Assembly (NCBI GenBank): GCA_022763115.1
Contig: JALEGJ010000067.1
Span: forward strand, 1-50,723
Reading direction: 5' to 3'
DNA: 50,723 bases
Origin: Aquisalinus sp.
Lineage (GTDB): Bacteria > Pseudomonadota > Alphaproteobacteria > Caulobacterales > Parvularculaceae
The position numbers and the translations under genes were made by a program. Under the pieces are notes generated by a model, which saw nothing but the letters and a program-made list of their open reading frames with translations, was not told where the DNA came from and made no database searches. Below are positions 24,511 to 32,993 of this stretch, piece by piece. How positions within the stretch are numbered: position 1 is the stretch's first letter; every line of letters begins with the position of its first letter.

Positions 24511-25320
24511 ATGCAAAGCCGTCTGAGTAAAATACGAGATATAGCTGGAAATAGGCTTGTGAGCCTCTGCGCTGGCGCGCGGGACATAGTATTACCACCG
24601 CAATGCCCGGTTACAGGTGAGCGCGTTGCCGGTCATGGTGAGTTATCGCCCGGGGCCTGGCAGAATATTTCCTTTATTGCAGCCCCATATTGTAAAATGT
24701 GTGGCTTGCCGTTTGAGTTTGCCTCGTCGCCCGACTTACTCTGTGCCGCCTGTGCTGCGCCTGAGAGTTTTGAGCATGGTCTGATCTCCGAAAAGGGCCT
24801 GGATAAAGTCCGTGCTTCAATGCGTTACGATGACGTTTCTGCCGAGCTTGTGATGAGCCTTAAATACGCAGACCGCCACGATCTTGCCGGCGGTTTTGCG
24901 ACATTGATGCTGACGGCAGCGCGGGACATGCCCATACGGGATATGGTGATCGTGCCGGTGCCACTGCATCCCGGCAGGCTACGGCAGCGCAAATTCAATC
25001 AGGCAGCCTTGCTGGCCCGTTCTCTCGCCGAGAAGGCCGGTTCAGGTCTCGCAATTGATCTGCTTGAGCGGCATCGGGCCACGCCACAACAACAGGGGCT
25101 TTCGGCCAAGGCGAGGCAACGCAATGTCAAAAGCGCTTTCCGCATCAGGGAAAAATACCAGTCCACCATATCTAGTCGGAACTATCTGCTTGTTGATGAT
25201 GTTCTAACGACAGGCGCAACGCTGAAAGAGTGCGCGCGGGTTTTGAAGAGGGCAGGCGCTTCACAAGTCTGCGCGGTTGTTCTTGCACGGGTTGTGAAAG
25301 ATGATGTGATGGCAATATAA
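24511..25320 (+). CDS. comF: ComF family phosphoribosyltransferase-like protein
   Basis: A 269-residue ComF-family protein, counting from ATG 24511 (the frame is open further upstream but that part overlaps the divergent methyltransferase start). The N-terminal half has a cysteine cluster of zinc-ribbon type (P-P-Q-C-P-V-T-G-E and Y-C-K-M-C-G-L-P-F ... L-C-A-A-C-A). The C-terminal half has the phosphoribosyltransferase signature L-L-V-D-D-V-L-T-T-G-A-T-L. ComF is needed for DNA uptake in naturally competent bacteria and has been linked to single-strand DNA handling; no competence genes are adjacent. It heads a plus-strand set comF-grxC-nitrilase-DUF1178 whose last three genes are tightly overlapped. 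Confidence 0.88.
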   Translation: MQSRLSKIRDIAGNRLVSLCAGARDIVLPPQCPVTGERVAGHGELSPGAWQNISFIAAPYCKMCGLPFEFASSPDLLCAACAAPESFEHGLISEKGLDKVRASMRYDDVSAELVMSLKYADRHDLAGGFATLMLTAARDMPIRDMVIVPVPLHPGRLRQRKFNQAALLARSLAEKAGSGLAIDLLERHRATPQQQGLSAKARQRNVKSAFRIREKYQSTISSRNYLLVDDVLTTGATLKECARVLKRAGASQVCAVVLARVVKDDVMAI

Positions 25321-25346
25321 AGCTCATCTTCAAAGGAGTTCAGGCC

Positions 25347-25613
25347 ATGGTGACAGTTGATATCTATACGCGACCGTTTTGCTCTTACTGTCAGCGTGCC
25401 TTGCGTCTGCTGCATGAGAAGCAGGCTGATGTGAACGAGATTAATGCCGGTATGGATAAATCCAAAAGAGCGGAGATGATTCAGCGTGCAAATGGTGCGT
25501 CAACATACCCTCAGATATTCATTGGTGATTATCATGTTGGTGGTTCTGACGATCTTCATGCGCTCGAGGCCGCCGGAAAGCTGGATGCGCTTTTGCAGGG
25601 AGAGCCGGCGTGA
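25347..25613 (+). CDS. grxC: dithiol glutaredoxin (GrxC)
   Basis: An 88-residue class I glutaredoxin with active site C-S-Y-C in R-P-F-C-S-Y-C, the cis-proline in S-T-Y-P-Q-I-F-I and the glutathione-binding G-G-S-D-D-L-H. It reduces disulfides and glutathionylated proteins in the cytosol. Ser in place of Pro in the active site is unusual against C-P-Y-C and can change redox potential and cluster binding. An AAAGGAG site lies upstream of the ATG. The TGA overlaps the GTG start of the nitrilase gene (GTGA). Confidence 0.93.
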   Translation: MVTVDIYTRPFCSYCQRALRLLHEKQADVNEINAGMDKSKRAEMIQRANGASTYPQIFIGDYHVGGSDDLHALEAAGKLDALLQGEPA

Positions 25614-26452
25614 AGGTTGCCTGCATACAGATGTGTTCAGGGCTTGATCGCTCCCGTAACACGCAAGATGCTGCGACTTTAATCCGTGAGGCTGCGGGTG
25701 AGGGGGCAGAACTGATCCTCACGCCCGAGATGACGAACATTGTGGACCGAAAGCCAAAGCGTCTTTTCAGTGAGTTGCCCGATGAGAGTGGCCTTGAAGA
25801 GATTTCGACATTTGCATCGCTCGCAGATGAATTGGACATCTGGCTCGCAATAGGTTCGCTGGCCTTCGCTGTTTCCGGGCAGGGAGATCATCAGCGTGCT
25901 GCCAATCGCGGGTATCTGTTCAGCCCTGATGGCAAGCAGGTCAATACCTATGACAAGATACACATGTTTGATGTTGATCTGCCCGACGGAGAAAGCTGGA
26001 AGGAGTCAGCCATCTATGCGGCTGGTGACATGGCAGCCGTAGTCGAAACGCCCGGCGCAAAAATTGGCCAGACTATCTGTTATGATTTGCGGTTTCCGAC
26101 TCTCTACAGACGCCTCGCCCAGGCAGGGGCCGAAATACTGATGATCCCGGCAGCGTTCACATACCAGACCGGCAAGGCACACTGGGAATCTTTGCTCCGG
26201 GCACGCGCCATTGAAACGGGCTCTTTCGTGATGGCAGCAGCACAAGGCGGCGACCATGAAGACGGGCGCAAGACCTGGGGGCATAGTATGGTCATTGATC
26301 CGTGGGGAGAGGTCATAGAGGTAAAGCCGGATACCCGGCCGGGTATCATCATTGCAGACATTGACCTCGCAAAAGTCAAAAAGGTTCGGCAGCAGATACC
26401 GAACCTGAAACTTGAAAAAATGCCGCAGATCACCAATATATCTGTTCTATGA
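25610..26452 (+). CDS. carbon-nitrogen hydrolase (nitrilase family, Nit1/NIT2-like)
   Basis: A 280-residue nitrilase-superfamily hydrolase. The catalytic triad is visible: Glu in L-T-P-E-M, Lys in Y-D-K-I-H-M-F-D and Cys in Q-T-I-C-Y-D-L-R-F-P. The sequence type fits the branch that includes deaminated-glutathione amidase (Nit1/YbeM) and omega-amidase; a link with the neighbouring glutaredoxin makes a glutathione-repair role plausible but this is inference. The start is GTG at 25610, overlapping the grxC stop, and its TGA overlaps the ATG of the DUF1178 gene (ATGA), so three genes are translated as a chain. Confidence 0.9.
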   Translation: MKVACIQMCSGLDRSRNTQDAATLIREAAGEGAELILTPEMTNIVDRKPKRLFSELPDESGLEEISTFASLADELDIWLAIGSLAFAVSGQGDHQRAANRGYLFSPDGKQVNTYDKIHMFDVDLPDGESWKESAIYAAGDMAAVVETPGAKIGQTICYDLRFPTLYRRLAQAGAEILMIPAAFTYQTGKAHWESLLRARAIETGSFVMAAAQGGDHEDGRKTWGHSMVIDPWGEVIEVKPDTRPGIIIADIDLAKVKKVRQQIPNLKLEKMPQITNISVL

Positions 26453-26904
26453 TTAAGTATCAGCTGAAATGTCAGGACAGCCACCAGTTTGAGGGGTGGT
26501 TTCGCAACAGCCAGGATTATGACGAGCAGGCTGATAAAAAGCTGCTCGAATGCCCCGCCTGTGGTTCTTCTGAAATCAGTAAGGCATTGATGGCTCCGGC
26601 GCTTGCGCGCACCTCTGCAATCTCCACGTCTTCTGACAAGGAAGAAAAGATCGCTGCCTACAAGCGCGACCTCAATGAAGCAGCACGCAAGGCCAAAACC
26701 TATATTGAGAAAAATTTCGACAATGTGGGAAAGCGTTTTCCAGAAGAGGCGCGCAAGATTCACTATGGTGAAGCCGAGGAGCGCGCTATTTACGGCGAAG
26801 CCACGGCAACAGAAGTCAAGGAACTGGTCGACGAGGGCGTGGAAATCGCCCCTGTGCCGCAGCCTCAGGATGATAGTTCAGAAATCAAAAAGAAACTGAA
26901 CTAG
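26449..26904 (+). CDS. DUF1178 family protein
   Basis: The 151-residue protein matches the alphaproteobacterial DUF1178 family. It starts M-I-K-Y-Q-L-K-C-Q-D-S-H-Q-F-E-G-W-F, where Cys8 and His12 together with C-P-A-C near 36-39 could bind zinc as in a small ribbon. The rest is charged and helical, with a H-Y-G-E-A-E-E-R-A-I-Y-G-E-A block that is the family hallmark. Function is unknown. It is last in the grxC-nitrilase-DUF1178 chain and converges on the DUF885 lipoprotein gene with 7 bases between. Confidence 0.9.
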   Translation: MIKYQLKCQDSHQFEGWFRNSQDYDEQADKKLLECPACGSSEISKALMAPALARTSAISTSSDKEEKIAAYKRDLNEAARKAKTYIEKNFDNVGKRFPEEARKIHYGEAEERAIYGEATATEVKELVDEGVEIAPVPQPQDDSSEIKKKLN

Positions 26905-26911
26905 CGACAGG

Positions 26912-28264
26912 CTATTCTTCCGCAACCAGCAGCTCTGATGCTGTCTTCGGGTTGCGCAGCATGTCTTCGAAAATATCCCAGCGTTCTTCATCCGTCTCTG
27001 CCTTTGCTTCGATATAGGCTTTGACCAGATTGTATCCATGCGAATAATTTATGATATATCCGCGATACTTCTCGATGAACGCAAGTGACTGTTCGGCACG
27101 ATCACGGGAGATCAGGCGATATTTCTGCAGCACATCAATCGCTTCATCGCGTGTGAAGTTTCCATTGAGATACTCCCGCGCCACATAAACCGAGACAAAT
27201 TGAAGTTGCCGTGAGGCTTCTGCAACGATGCTGTCTATGTCCGCGAGTGCAGGGTCTATCCCGGCGATCAGGTATAAGACGTCCCGCTCATAGTTTTTCT
27301 TTTCATCGCCGGGAAAGGCGACGTCCACACCATAGTTCGCAGAACCTTCCGCAAAGAAAGCGCCGGGGCTGAAAAGCGGGAATACATAATACTCGATCCA
27401 GCCCTTCTCTTTCAGCAGATAGCGCTCTGTATAGATATTCCAGACATGGTGGCCGGGATACCCTTCATGGCAGCCAAGGTCGATTGCCCTGTCGACCCGG
27501 AAGGGTTGGTCCAGATTGATCTGTATCAGGCTTTCATAATCACCCTGGTACCAGTTGTAGCCGCTCCATGGCTTGTCGCGCACCAGTTCGAGCGTAAAAG
27601 ATTCATCCTCGGGCAAGTCATAATAGGCCAGCGTTCGTTTGCGACATTCAGCAATGGCTGTCCGGATCATTTCCTCAACCTTGTCCTCAGGGACTTCAAG
27701 CTGGCGCTGTAGCGCCTCGCGACGCTCCGCAATGCTGCCGTCACCTGGCAAAACATCATCCAGCCGGGCCAGCGCCGCATCAAAGATCGCGGGATCAATC
27801 TCCGGAACGACAGCATCATAGATCAGGGCAGTTTCCTCATCAAAGGACAGGGTTTCACCGCGCACCATCCGCATACGGGCGATCATCGCCTGAATATTGC
27901 CGCTCAGAATTTTTGCCCGGCGCTCTTCTCCCGCCGGCGGCGTAGTGAGGGCAAGGTCTGCGGCAAGGCCAGCTGCTTCCGTGTAGAGTTCATCGAGCGC
28001 CCGACCGGCAGAAAGCGCTTCTTCTTTCCAGTCTTCCGGCCCGGTATAGGCATCAACGTAGTCCGGGTCGAACTCCCCGAAGGCAAGGGCGACAGAAATG
28101 TAGTCCCGGGCGATTTCATCAATGTCACGGATGACAGTTTCAGCGTTGGTCTCAGCCGCTGATGGTGGTGTCGTGCCTGTGGCGGGAGCATTTGCTTCAG
28201 GCGCGGTATCATTACCGCAGGCAGCAAGGGCTAGGGCAAGGCAGGAAACAACTATTCTTTTCAT
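26912..28264 (-). CDS. DUF885 lipoprotein, candidate zinc peptidase
   Basis: A 450-residue lipoprotein when started at ATG 28264, which gives a perfect signal: K-R-I-V-V-S-C-L-A-L-A-L-A-A-C-G with the lipobox L-A-A-C; the frame is open 16 codons further upstream but that adds nothing sensible. The body is DUF885-like, with D-L-G-C-H-E-G-Y-P-G-H-H near residue 263 (an HExxH-like HEGYPGHH motif) and an F-A-E-G-S-A-N-Y-G segment that may supply a further ligand. A periplasmic or outer-membrane-anchored metallopeptidase is inferred; substrate unknown. A low-complexity Ala/Pro/Thr/Glu spacer follows the lipid cysteine. It lies 60 bases downstream of ubiG on the same strand. Confidence 0.85.
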   Translation of the reverse strand: MKRIVVSCLALALAACGNDTAPEANAPATGTTPPSAAETNAETVIRDIDEIARDYISVALAFGEFDPDYVDAYTGPEDWKEEALSAGRALDELYTEAAGLAADLALTTPPAGEERRAKILSGNIQAMIARMRMVRGETLSFDEETALIYDAVVPEIDPAIFDAALARLDDVLPGDGSIAERREALQRQLEVPEDKVEEMIRTAIAECRKRTLAYYDLPEDESFTLELVRDKPWSGYNWYQGDYESLIQINLDQPFRVDRAIDLGCHEGYPGHHVWNIYTERYLLKEKGWIEYYVFPLFSPGAFFAEGSANYGVDVAFPGDEKKNYERDVLYLIAGIDPALADIDSIVAEASRQLQFVSVYVAREYLNGNFTRDEAIDVLQKYRLISRDRAEQSLAFIEKYRGYIINYSHGYNLVKAYIEAKAETDEERWDIFEDMLRNPKTASELLVAEE

Positions 28265-28324
28265 GAGAAATCCCTCGAAAACGTGTCGCTGAGATACCGG
28301 GTATTTACGCAAGGCGCAAATAGG

Positions 28325-29071
28325 TCAGGAAAGAGTAGGCCGGACCGAGGAAATCATATAATTGACGGAGGCATCGTCGGTGATGCGCCAGGCATCCAGC
28401 AATGGCTGGTAACTCATGCCCACGGGCACCCGCACCTGCAGGCCGGCTTTTTCCAGTATCGCCCGAATTTCGGTGGGCTGGACGAATTTGCGTGGGTCAT
28501 GCGTGCCCACCGGTAGCCAGCGCAGAATGTATTCGGCGCCTATTTTCGCCGTCATCAGTGCTTTCAGGGTGCGATTAATCGTTGCTGTCATCATGATCCC
28601 CCCCGGTTTGAGCAATTCAGCCGAGGCACTTAGGAACAGGGAAATGTCCGCCACATGTTCGACCACCTCCAGATTGAGGACAACATCAAAACTGCCGGCT
28701 TCTGTTTCCAGCAGCTCTTCTACGGTCGTATTGCGGTAGTCGATCTCGAGTTTCTGCTCGAGCGCGTGCGCGATGGCGGTCTTCACGTTCTTTTCGCCAG
28801 CATCTATGCCGGTCACGTCTGCGCCAAGGCGTGCCATCGGCTCGGAAACCAGTCCGCCGCCGCAGCCAATATCGACCACTTTCAAGCCCTCCAGCGGCGT
28901 GCGGGCGAACCTGTCCCGCTCGAAGTGGCTGCACACTTCATCCCTGATATGACCAAGGCGCACCGGGTTGAATTTGTGCAATGGCTTGAATTTGCCCAAA
29001 GGATCCCACCATTCAGCCGCGATTGCCGAGAATTTCTCTATTTCTTCAGGATCTATGGTGGTCGCCATCAT
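28325..29071 (-). CDS. ubiG: ubiquinone biosynthesis O-methyltransferase UbiG
   Basis: A 248-residue UbiG that carries out both O-methylations in ubiquinone synthesis using S-adenosylmethionine. The N-terminal F-S-A-I-A-A-E-W-W-D-P-L-G-K-F-K-P-L-H block is diagnostic, and motif I is V-V-D-I-G-C-G-G-G-L-V-S-E-P-M-A-R-L-G with G-I-D-A at the ribose-binding acid. Length and motifs are normal. It is divergent from lysC (123 bases), a conserved arrangement in alphaproteobacteria. Two ATG codons stand in tandem at the start, so the true first residue may be the second. Confidence 0.95.
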   Translation of the reverse strand: MMATTIDPEEIEKFSAIAAEWWDPLGKFKPLHKFNPVRLGHIRDEVCSHFERDRFARTPLEGLKVVDIGCGGGLVSEPMARLGADVTGIDAGEKNVKTAIAHALEQKLEIDYRNTTVEELLETEAGSFDVVLNLEVVEHVADISLFLSASAELLKPGGIMMTATINRTLKALMTAKIGAEYILRWLPVGTHDPRKFVQPTEIRAILEKAGLQVRVPVGMSYQPLLDAWRITDDASVNYMISSVRPTLS

Positions 29072-29193
29072 TTGTCCCTTGTCGGTCAGGTCGGCGGGCA
29101 GCCGGATTAAATCTTGCCTTGATCGGACAGCATCATTAGGTACGTGGGCTTGCCCATCACAATTCAGGACTCATATAGGCCCCGAGAGAGAGA

Positions 29194-30498
29194 ATGTCTG
29201 CACCTTCACAACAAATGCCGCGCCAGTCACGCGTTGTGCTGAAGTTCGGCGGTACGTCTGTGGCGGATCTTGACCGGATTGCCAATGCTGCGGAGTTCAT
29301 CAAATTGGAAGCGGATGCCGGGCATGGTGTCGTGGTAGTGGTTTCCGCCATGGCAGGCGAGACCAACAGGTTGGTAGACCTCGTTCGGCGGGTCGATGCC
29401 ATCGGGAATGCTGCTGACTACGATCGGCGCGAGTATGATGCAGTTGTTTCGTCCGGGGAGCAGGTCACTTCGGGGTTGCTGGCGTTGACGCTGCAACGGC
29501 AGGGCTACAAGGCCCGTTCCTGGCAGGGCTGGCAGATACCCTTGCGTACAAACGAGGCACATGGCCGCGCTAGAATAGTCGATATTCCTGAAATAGTCAT
29601 CGGACCTGCCATAGATGCCGGAGAGATCGCGATTATTGCGGGTTTTCAAGGCATTACGGAGGAGAGCCGCATTTCGACCCTTGGGCGCGGTGGCTCGGAT
29701 ACCACAGCAGTCGCCCTCGCGGCGGCCCTTGGCGCAGAGCGCTGCGACATTTATACTGACATTGACGGGGTCTATACGACTGACCCGCGCATAACGTCAG
29801 AAGCGCGCCGGCTTGACCGTATTTCCTACGAAGAAATGCTGGAAATGGCCTCTTTGGGTGCGAAAGTTTTACAGACCAGATCTGTCGAACTGGCGATGGC
29901 TTATAACGTCCAGCTACGCGTGCTCAGCAGTTTCGCCAATCCGGAAGAAGCGCGTGCCGGTAAACTGCAACCCTGCACGGTTATTTGTAATGAGGATGAG
30001 ATCGTGGAAAAACATATTGTCAGCGGCATCACCCATAGTCACGCTGAAGCTAAAATCAGCCTCATGACGGTTCCTGATGAGCCGGGCCGCGCGGCGCGTA
30101 TTTTTGAGGAATTGGCCGCCGCGGACATTAATGTGGACATGATCGTCCAGAGCCCGGCCAAGACCGGCAAGGCAGCCAACATCTCGTTCTCCCTTGATGA
30201 GGGGGATGTGGCGAGGGCCCAGGAGTTGCTGGCAACCCTGAAAGATACAATCGGCTATACAGACGTTGTGGCCGACCGCAGTGTCTCAAAGATCTCGGTC
30301 ATTGGTGTGGGGATGAAGTCTCACGCCGGTGTTGCTGCGACCATGTTCAAGACGCTGGCGGACCGCAGTATCAACATTCTGAACATTTCCACATCAGAAA
30401 TAAAAATCAGTGTGCTGATTCATTCAGAATATACCGAGCTCGCCGTGCGGGCTCTGCATCAGGCCTATGGTCTGGAGAAGATTGCGGAAGCCTCTTGA
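29194..30498 (+). CDS. lysC: aspartate kinase
   Basis: The 434-residue aspartokinase phosphorylates aspartate, the first step to lysine, threonine, methionine and diaminopimelate. The kinase domain shows V-L-K-F-G-G-T-S-V-A, G-R-G-G-S-D-T-T-A-V-A-L-A-A and Y-T-D-I-D-G-V-Y-T-T-D-P-R. Two ACT domains follow (from about residue 277 and 357), with S-H-A-G-V-A-A-T-M-F in the second. It is a monofunctional enzyme slightly longer than the usual 405-420 because of a short N-terminal extension. It leads an operon with ptsP, 4 bases downstream, a pairing conserved in the class. Confidence 0.96.
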   Translation: MSAPSQQMPRQSRVVLKFGGTSVADLDRIANAAEFIKLEADAGHGVVVVVSAMAGETNRLVDLVRRVDAIGNAADYDRREYDAVVSSGEQVTSGLLALTLQRQGYKARSWQGWQIPLRTNEAHGRARIVDIPEIVIGPAIDAGEIAIIAGFQGITEESRISTLGRGGSDTTAVALAAALGAERCDIYTDIDGVYTTDPRITSEARRLDRISYEEMLEMASLGAKVLQTRSVELAMAYNVQLRVLSSFANPEEARAGKLQPCTVICNEDEIVEKHIVSGITHSHAEAKISLMTVPDEPGRAARIFEELAAADINVDMIVQSPAKTGKAANISFSLDEGDVARAQELLATLKDTIGYTDVVADRSVSKISVIGVGMKSHAGVAATMFKTLADRSINILNISTSEIKISVLIHSEYTELAVRALHQAYGLEKIAEAS

Positions 30499-30502
30499 AG
30501 TC

Positions 30503-32794
30503 ATGAGTGATACCGGCGCTACAGGACATCCATTTCGACACGGCGGCAGTTCGCCGCGCGTTCTGCTGCGTCGCTTGCGTGAAATCATGGCAGCCGAAGA
30601 GGGGGCTCAGGCAAGGTTGGATAAGCTCTCTGAAGCTATTGCCGCAAACATGGTGGCGGATGTCTGCTCAATCTATCTGCGCCGGGATGATGATGTTCTG
30701 GAGCTGTTTTCGACGGTCGGCCTTAATCAGGAGGCCGTCCACAAGACGCGCCTTAACTGGCAGGAAGGCCTGGTCGGGTATGTCGCAGACAAGGCGTTAC
30801 CGCTGAATATAAATGAAGCTCAGGATCATCCCGCATTCTCTTTCAGGCCGGAAGTCGGGGAAGAGATGCTGCACGCATTTCTGGGTGTCCCAATCATCCG
30901 TACAGGACAGGTTTTGGGTGTGCTGGTTATCCAGAACCGCACGTCACGGCATTATACAGAAGAAGAAATGGAAGCGGCGCAACTTGTCGCAACCGTCCTG
31001 GCAGAAATTGTTGCTGCGGGCGACCTCCTGGAAAAAGAGGATGCTGCAGAAGTAGACCGCCTGTTGCACCGTCCGGAGTATCTGAAGGCAATGCCGATCG
31101 TACCGGGGATCACCATCGGTACGGCTGCCCTGCATGAGCCGCCTGCGCCCAAGCACAAGGTCTTTGCAGCAGATGTGGCGCTGGAAACAGAGCGCTTGCG
31201 GGAAGGCATTGTCCGCCTGCAGAAGTCGGTTGATGACATGATCGCCCGCAACAGCCAGCTGAGTGCGATCTCGCGCGAAGTGATAGAGGTCTATCGTCTT
31301 TTTGCGTATGACAAGGGCTGGGCTAAACGACTGGAAGAAGCGGTGCTCTCCGGGCTTAGCTGCGAGTCTGCTGTCGAGCAGGTGCAGGCGGAAAATCGCC
31401 AGCGGATGCGCAAGGCCACAGACCCTTATCTGCGCGAGCGATTGCATGATCTGGATGACCTCTCCCGGCGCCTGCTGCGCTCTTTGTCAGGCAAGACAAG
31501 ACGGGATGAGCTTGAATTGCCGGAAAACGCTGTTCTGTTTGCGCACGCGCTGGGCCCGGCAGAGATTCTGGAATTTGATCGGCGAAAACTAAAAGGCATC
31601 GTTCTCGCGGAAGGAGCAGATACCTCCCACGCGGCCATTGTGGCCCGGTCACTTGGCATACCAATGATTGGTCGCAGTGAAGCGGCGATTGAGCGAGTAG
31701 AGATTGGTGATGCCGTCGTCATCGATGGCGAGAGCGGTGAGATCTTCATCCGTCCCGAGGCTGACGTTATCTCCGGCTATCAGGAAAAGCTCGCGCTCTT
31801 TTCCGCCGCGCAAAAAGAATACGCCCAGTTGCGTAATCTGCCTTGCGTCACGCGCGATGGCACTGAGGTCGAACTTTTCATGAATGCCGGGCTTGTCCTT
31901 GATATGCCGCATCTGGAAACAACGGGTGCGGAGGGTGTTGGCCTTTTCCGGACAGAGCTGCAGTTTCTGGTCAGTCCACAATTGCCGACGGCCTCCTCTC
32001 AGGAAGAGCTTTACAGGCAGGTGCTTGACGCAGCAGACGGCAAGCCGGTCATTTTCCGCACGGCCGATCTGGGCAGTGATAAGTCGGCCCCTTATATGAG
32101 AGTTGTTCGCGAGGGAAACCCGGCCATGGGCTGGCGCGGTCTCAGGATGTCGATAGATCGCGAGGGGCTTATCAGGCCTCAGCTACGCGCTCTTCTGGGG
32201 GCTGCTCAGGGGCGTGAGCTGAATGTTCTCTTGCCGCTCGTGACAACCAGCGACGAGGTCGGGGCCATTCGGGCGATCCTCGAGCGTGAAGTCGAACGTC
32301 GGGACAAGCTTGGTCTTGGGCAACCGACATCAATCAGGGTTGGGGCAATGATTGAGATACCAGCTGCGGCCTGGCGTCTTGAGCATATTGCGCCGCAAGT
32401 GGATTTCCTGTCTCTTGGGGGTAACGATTTGGCTCAGTTCTTTTTCGCTTCCGACCGGGAGTCCGAAAAGATGGCGGGGCGTTACGATCACTTGCATCCA
32501 GCCTTCCTGAGTTTCATTGGCATGACGGCGACCAAGGCTAACAGGGCAGGGAAACCATTGTGCTATTGTGGTGAACAGGCAGGCGATCCGTTAATGGCTC
32601 TGGCATTGCTGGCACTGGATATACCAAGACTGTCCGTCTCGGCCTCCAGTATTGGCCCGCTCAAGAAACTTATCCGCGCAGTTGATCTGAACGATCTGAC
32701 CGCGTGGCTCGAGCCAAGATTGCAATCTCCTGCGCAGAGCTTGCGGGCTGAGCTGGAGGCTTACGCAGCGGATCGATCCCTGCCCCTCAGGTAG
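30503..32794 (+). CDS. ptsP: phosphoenolpyruvate-protein phosphotransferase PtsP (EI-Ntr)
   Basis: The 763-residue enzyme I of the nitrogen PTS, started at ATG 30503. An N-terminal GAF domain (about 25-170) precedes the EI domains. The phosphorylated histidine is His376 in G-A-D-T-S-H-A-A-I-V-A-R-S, the PEP-binding barrel holds L-F-R-T-E-L-Q-F-L and L-S-L-G-G-N-D-L-A-Q-F, and the catalytic cysteine is Cys689 in C-G-E-Q-A-G-D-P. It passes phosphate from PEP to NPr and then EIIA-Ntr, linking carbon and nitrogen state to regulation of potassium, stress and stringent-response pathways; the GAF domain can bind glutamine in relatives. NPr and EIIA genes are not in the window. Confidence 0.95.
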   Translation: MSDTGATGHPFRHGGSSPRVLLRRLREIMAAEEGAQARLDKLSEAIAANMVADVCSIYLRRDDDVLELFSTVGLNQEAVHKTRLNWQEGLVGYVADKALPLNINEAQDHPAFSFRPEVGEEMLHAFLGVPIIRTGQVLGVLVIQNRTSRHYTEEEMEAAQLVATVLAEIVAAGDLLEKEDAAEVDRLLHRPEYLKAMPIVPGITIGTAALHEPPAPKHKVFAADVALETERLREGIVRLQKSVDDMIARNSQLSAISREVIEVYRLFAYDKGWAKRLEEAVLSGLSCESAVEQVQAENRQRMRKATDPYLRERLHDLDDLSRRLLRSLSGKTRRDELELPENAVLFAHALGPAEILEFDRRKLKGIVLAEGADTSHAAIVARSLGIPMIGRSEAAIERVEIGDAVVIDGESGEIFIRPEADVISGYQEKLALFSAAQKEYAQLRNLPCVTRDGTEVELFMNAGLVLDMPHLETTGAEGVGLFRTELQFLVSPQLPTASSQEELYRQVLDAADGKPVIFRTADLGSDKSAPYMRVVREGNPAMGWRGLRMSIDREGLIRPQLRALLGAAQGRELNVLLPLVTTSDEVGAIRAILEREVERRDKLGLGQPTSIRVGAMIEIPAAAWRLEHIAPQVDFLSLGGNDLAQFFFASDRESEKMAGRYDHLHPAFLSFIGMTATKANRAGKPLCYCGEQAGDPLMALALLALDIPRLSVSASSIGPLKKLIRAVDLNDLTAWLEPRLQSPAQSLRAELEAYAADRSLPLR

Positions 32795-32927
32795 TATAAC
32801 ATTGTTGCGTGTATTAACTACTTTATCCCCTGTATTTTAGCCATAATGGCAGGCTCGGGCAAAAATCCGGCTTAAAATGGCAAGTTTGGCATTGATCTCG
32901 CATTATTTGCCTGAAACCGGTTTAACT

Positions 32928-32955
32928 TTGCCCGAAATTAGGGTTACTATATAAC
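32928..32955 (+). promoter_or_regulatory. possible sigma70-type promoter before the RodZ/TonB gene
   Basis: TTGCCC at 32928-32933 and TATAAC at 32950-32955 are spaced by 16 bases, 38 bases before the ATG at 32994. It is the best -35/-10 pair in the 199-base gap after ptsP. No terminator hairpin was seen in that gap. Confidence 0.4.
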
Positions 32956-32993
32956 AGCGTTCCAGCCGGGGATCGCCGTGAGGTTAGTGGCAT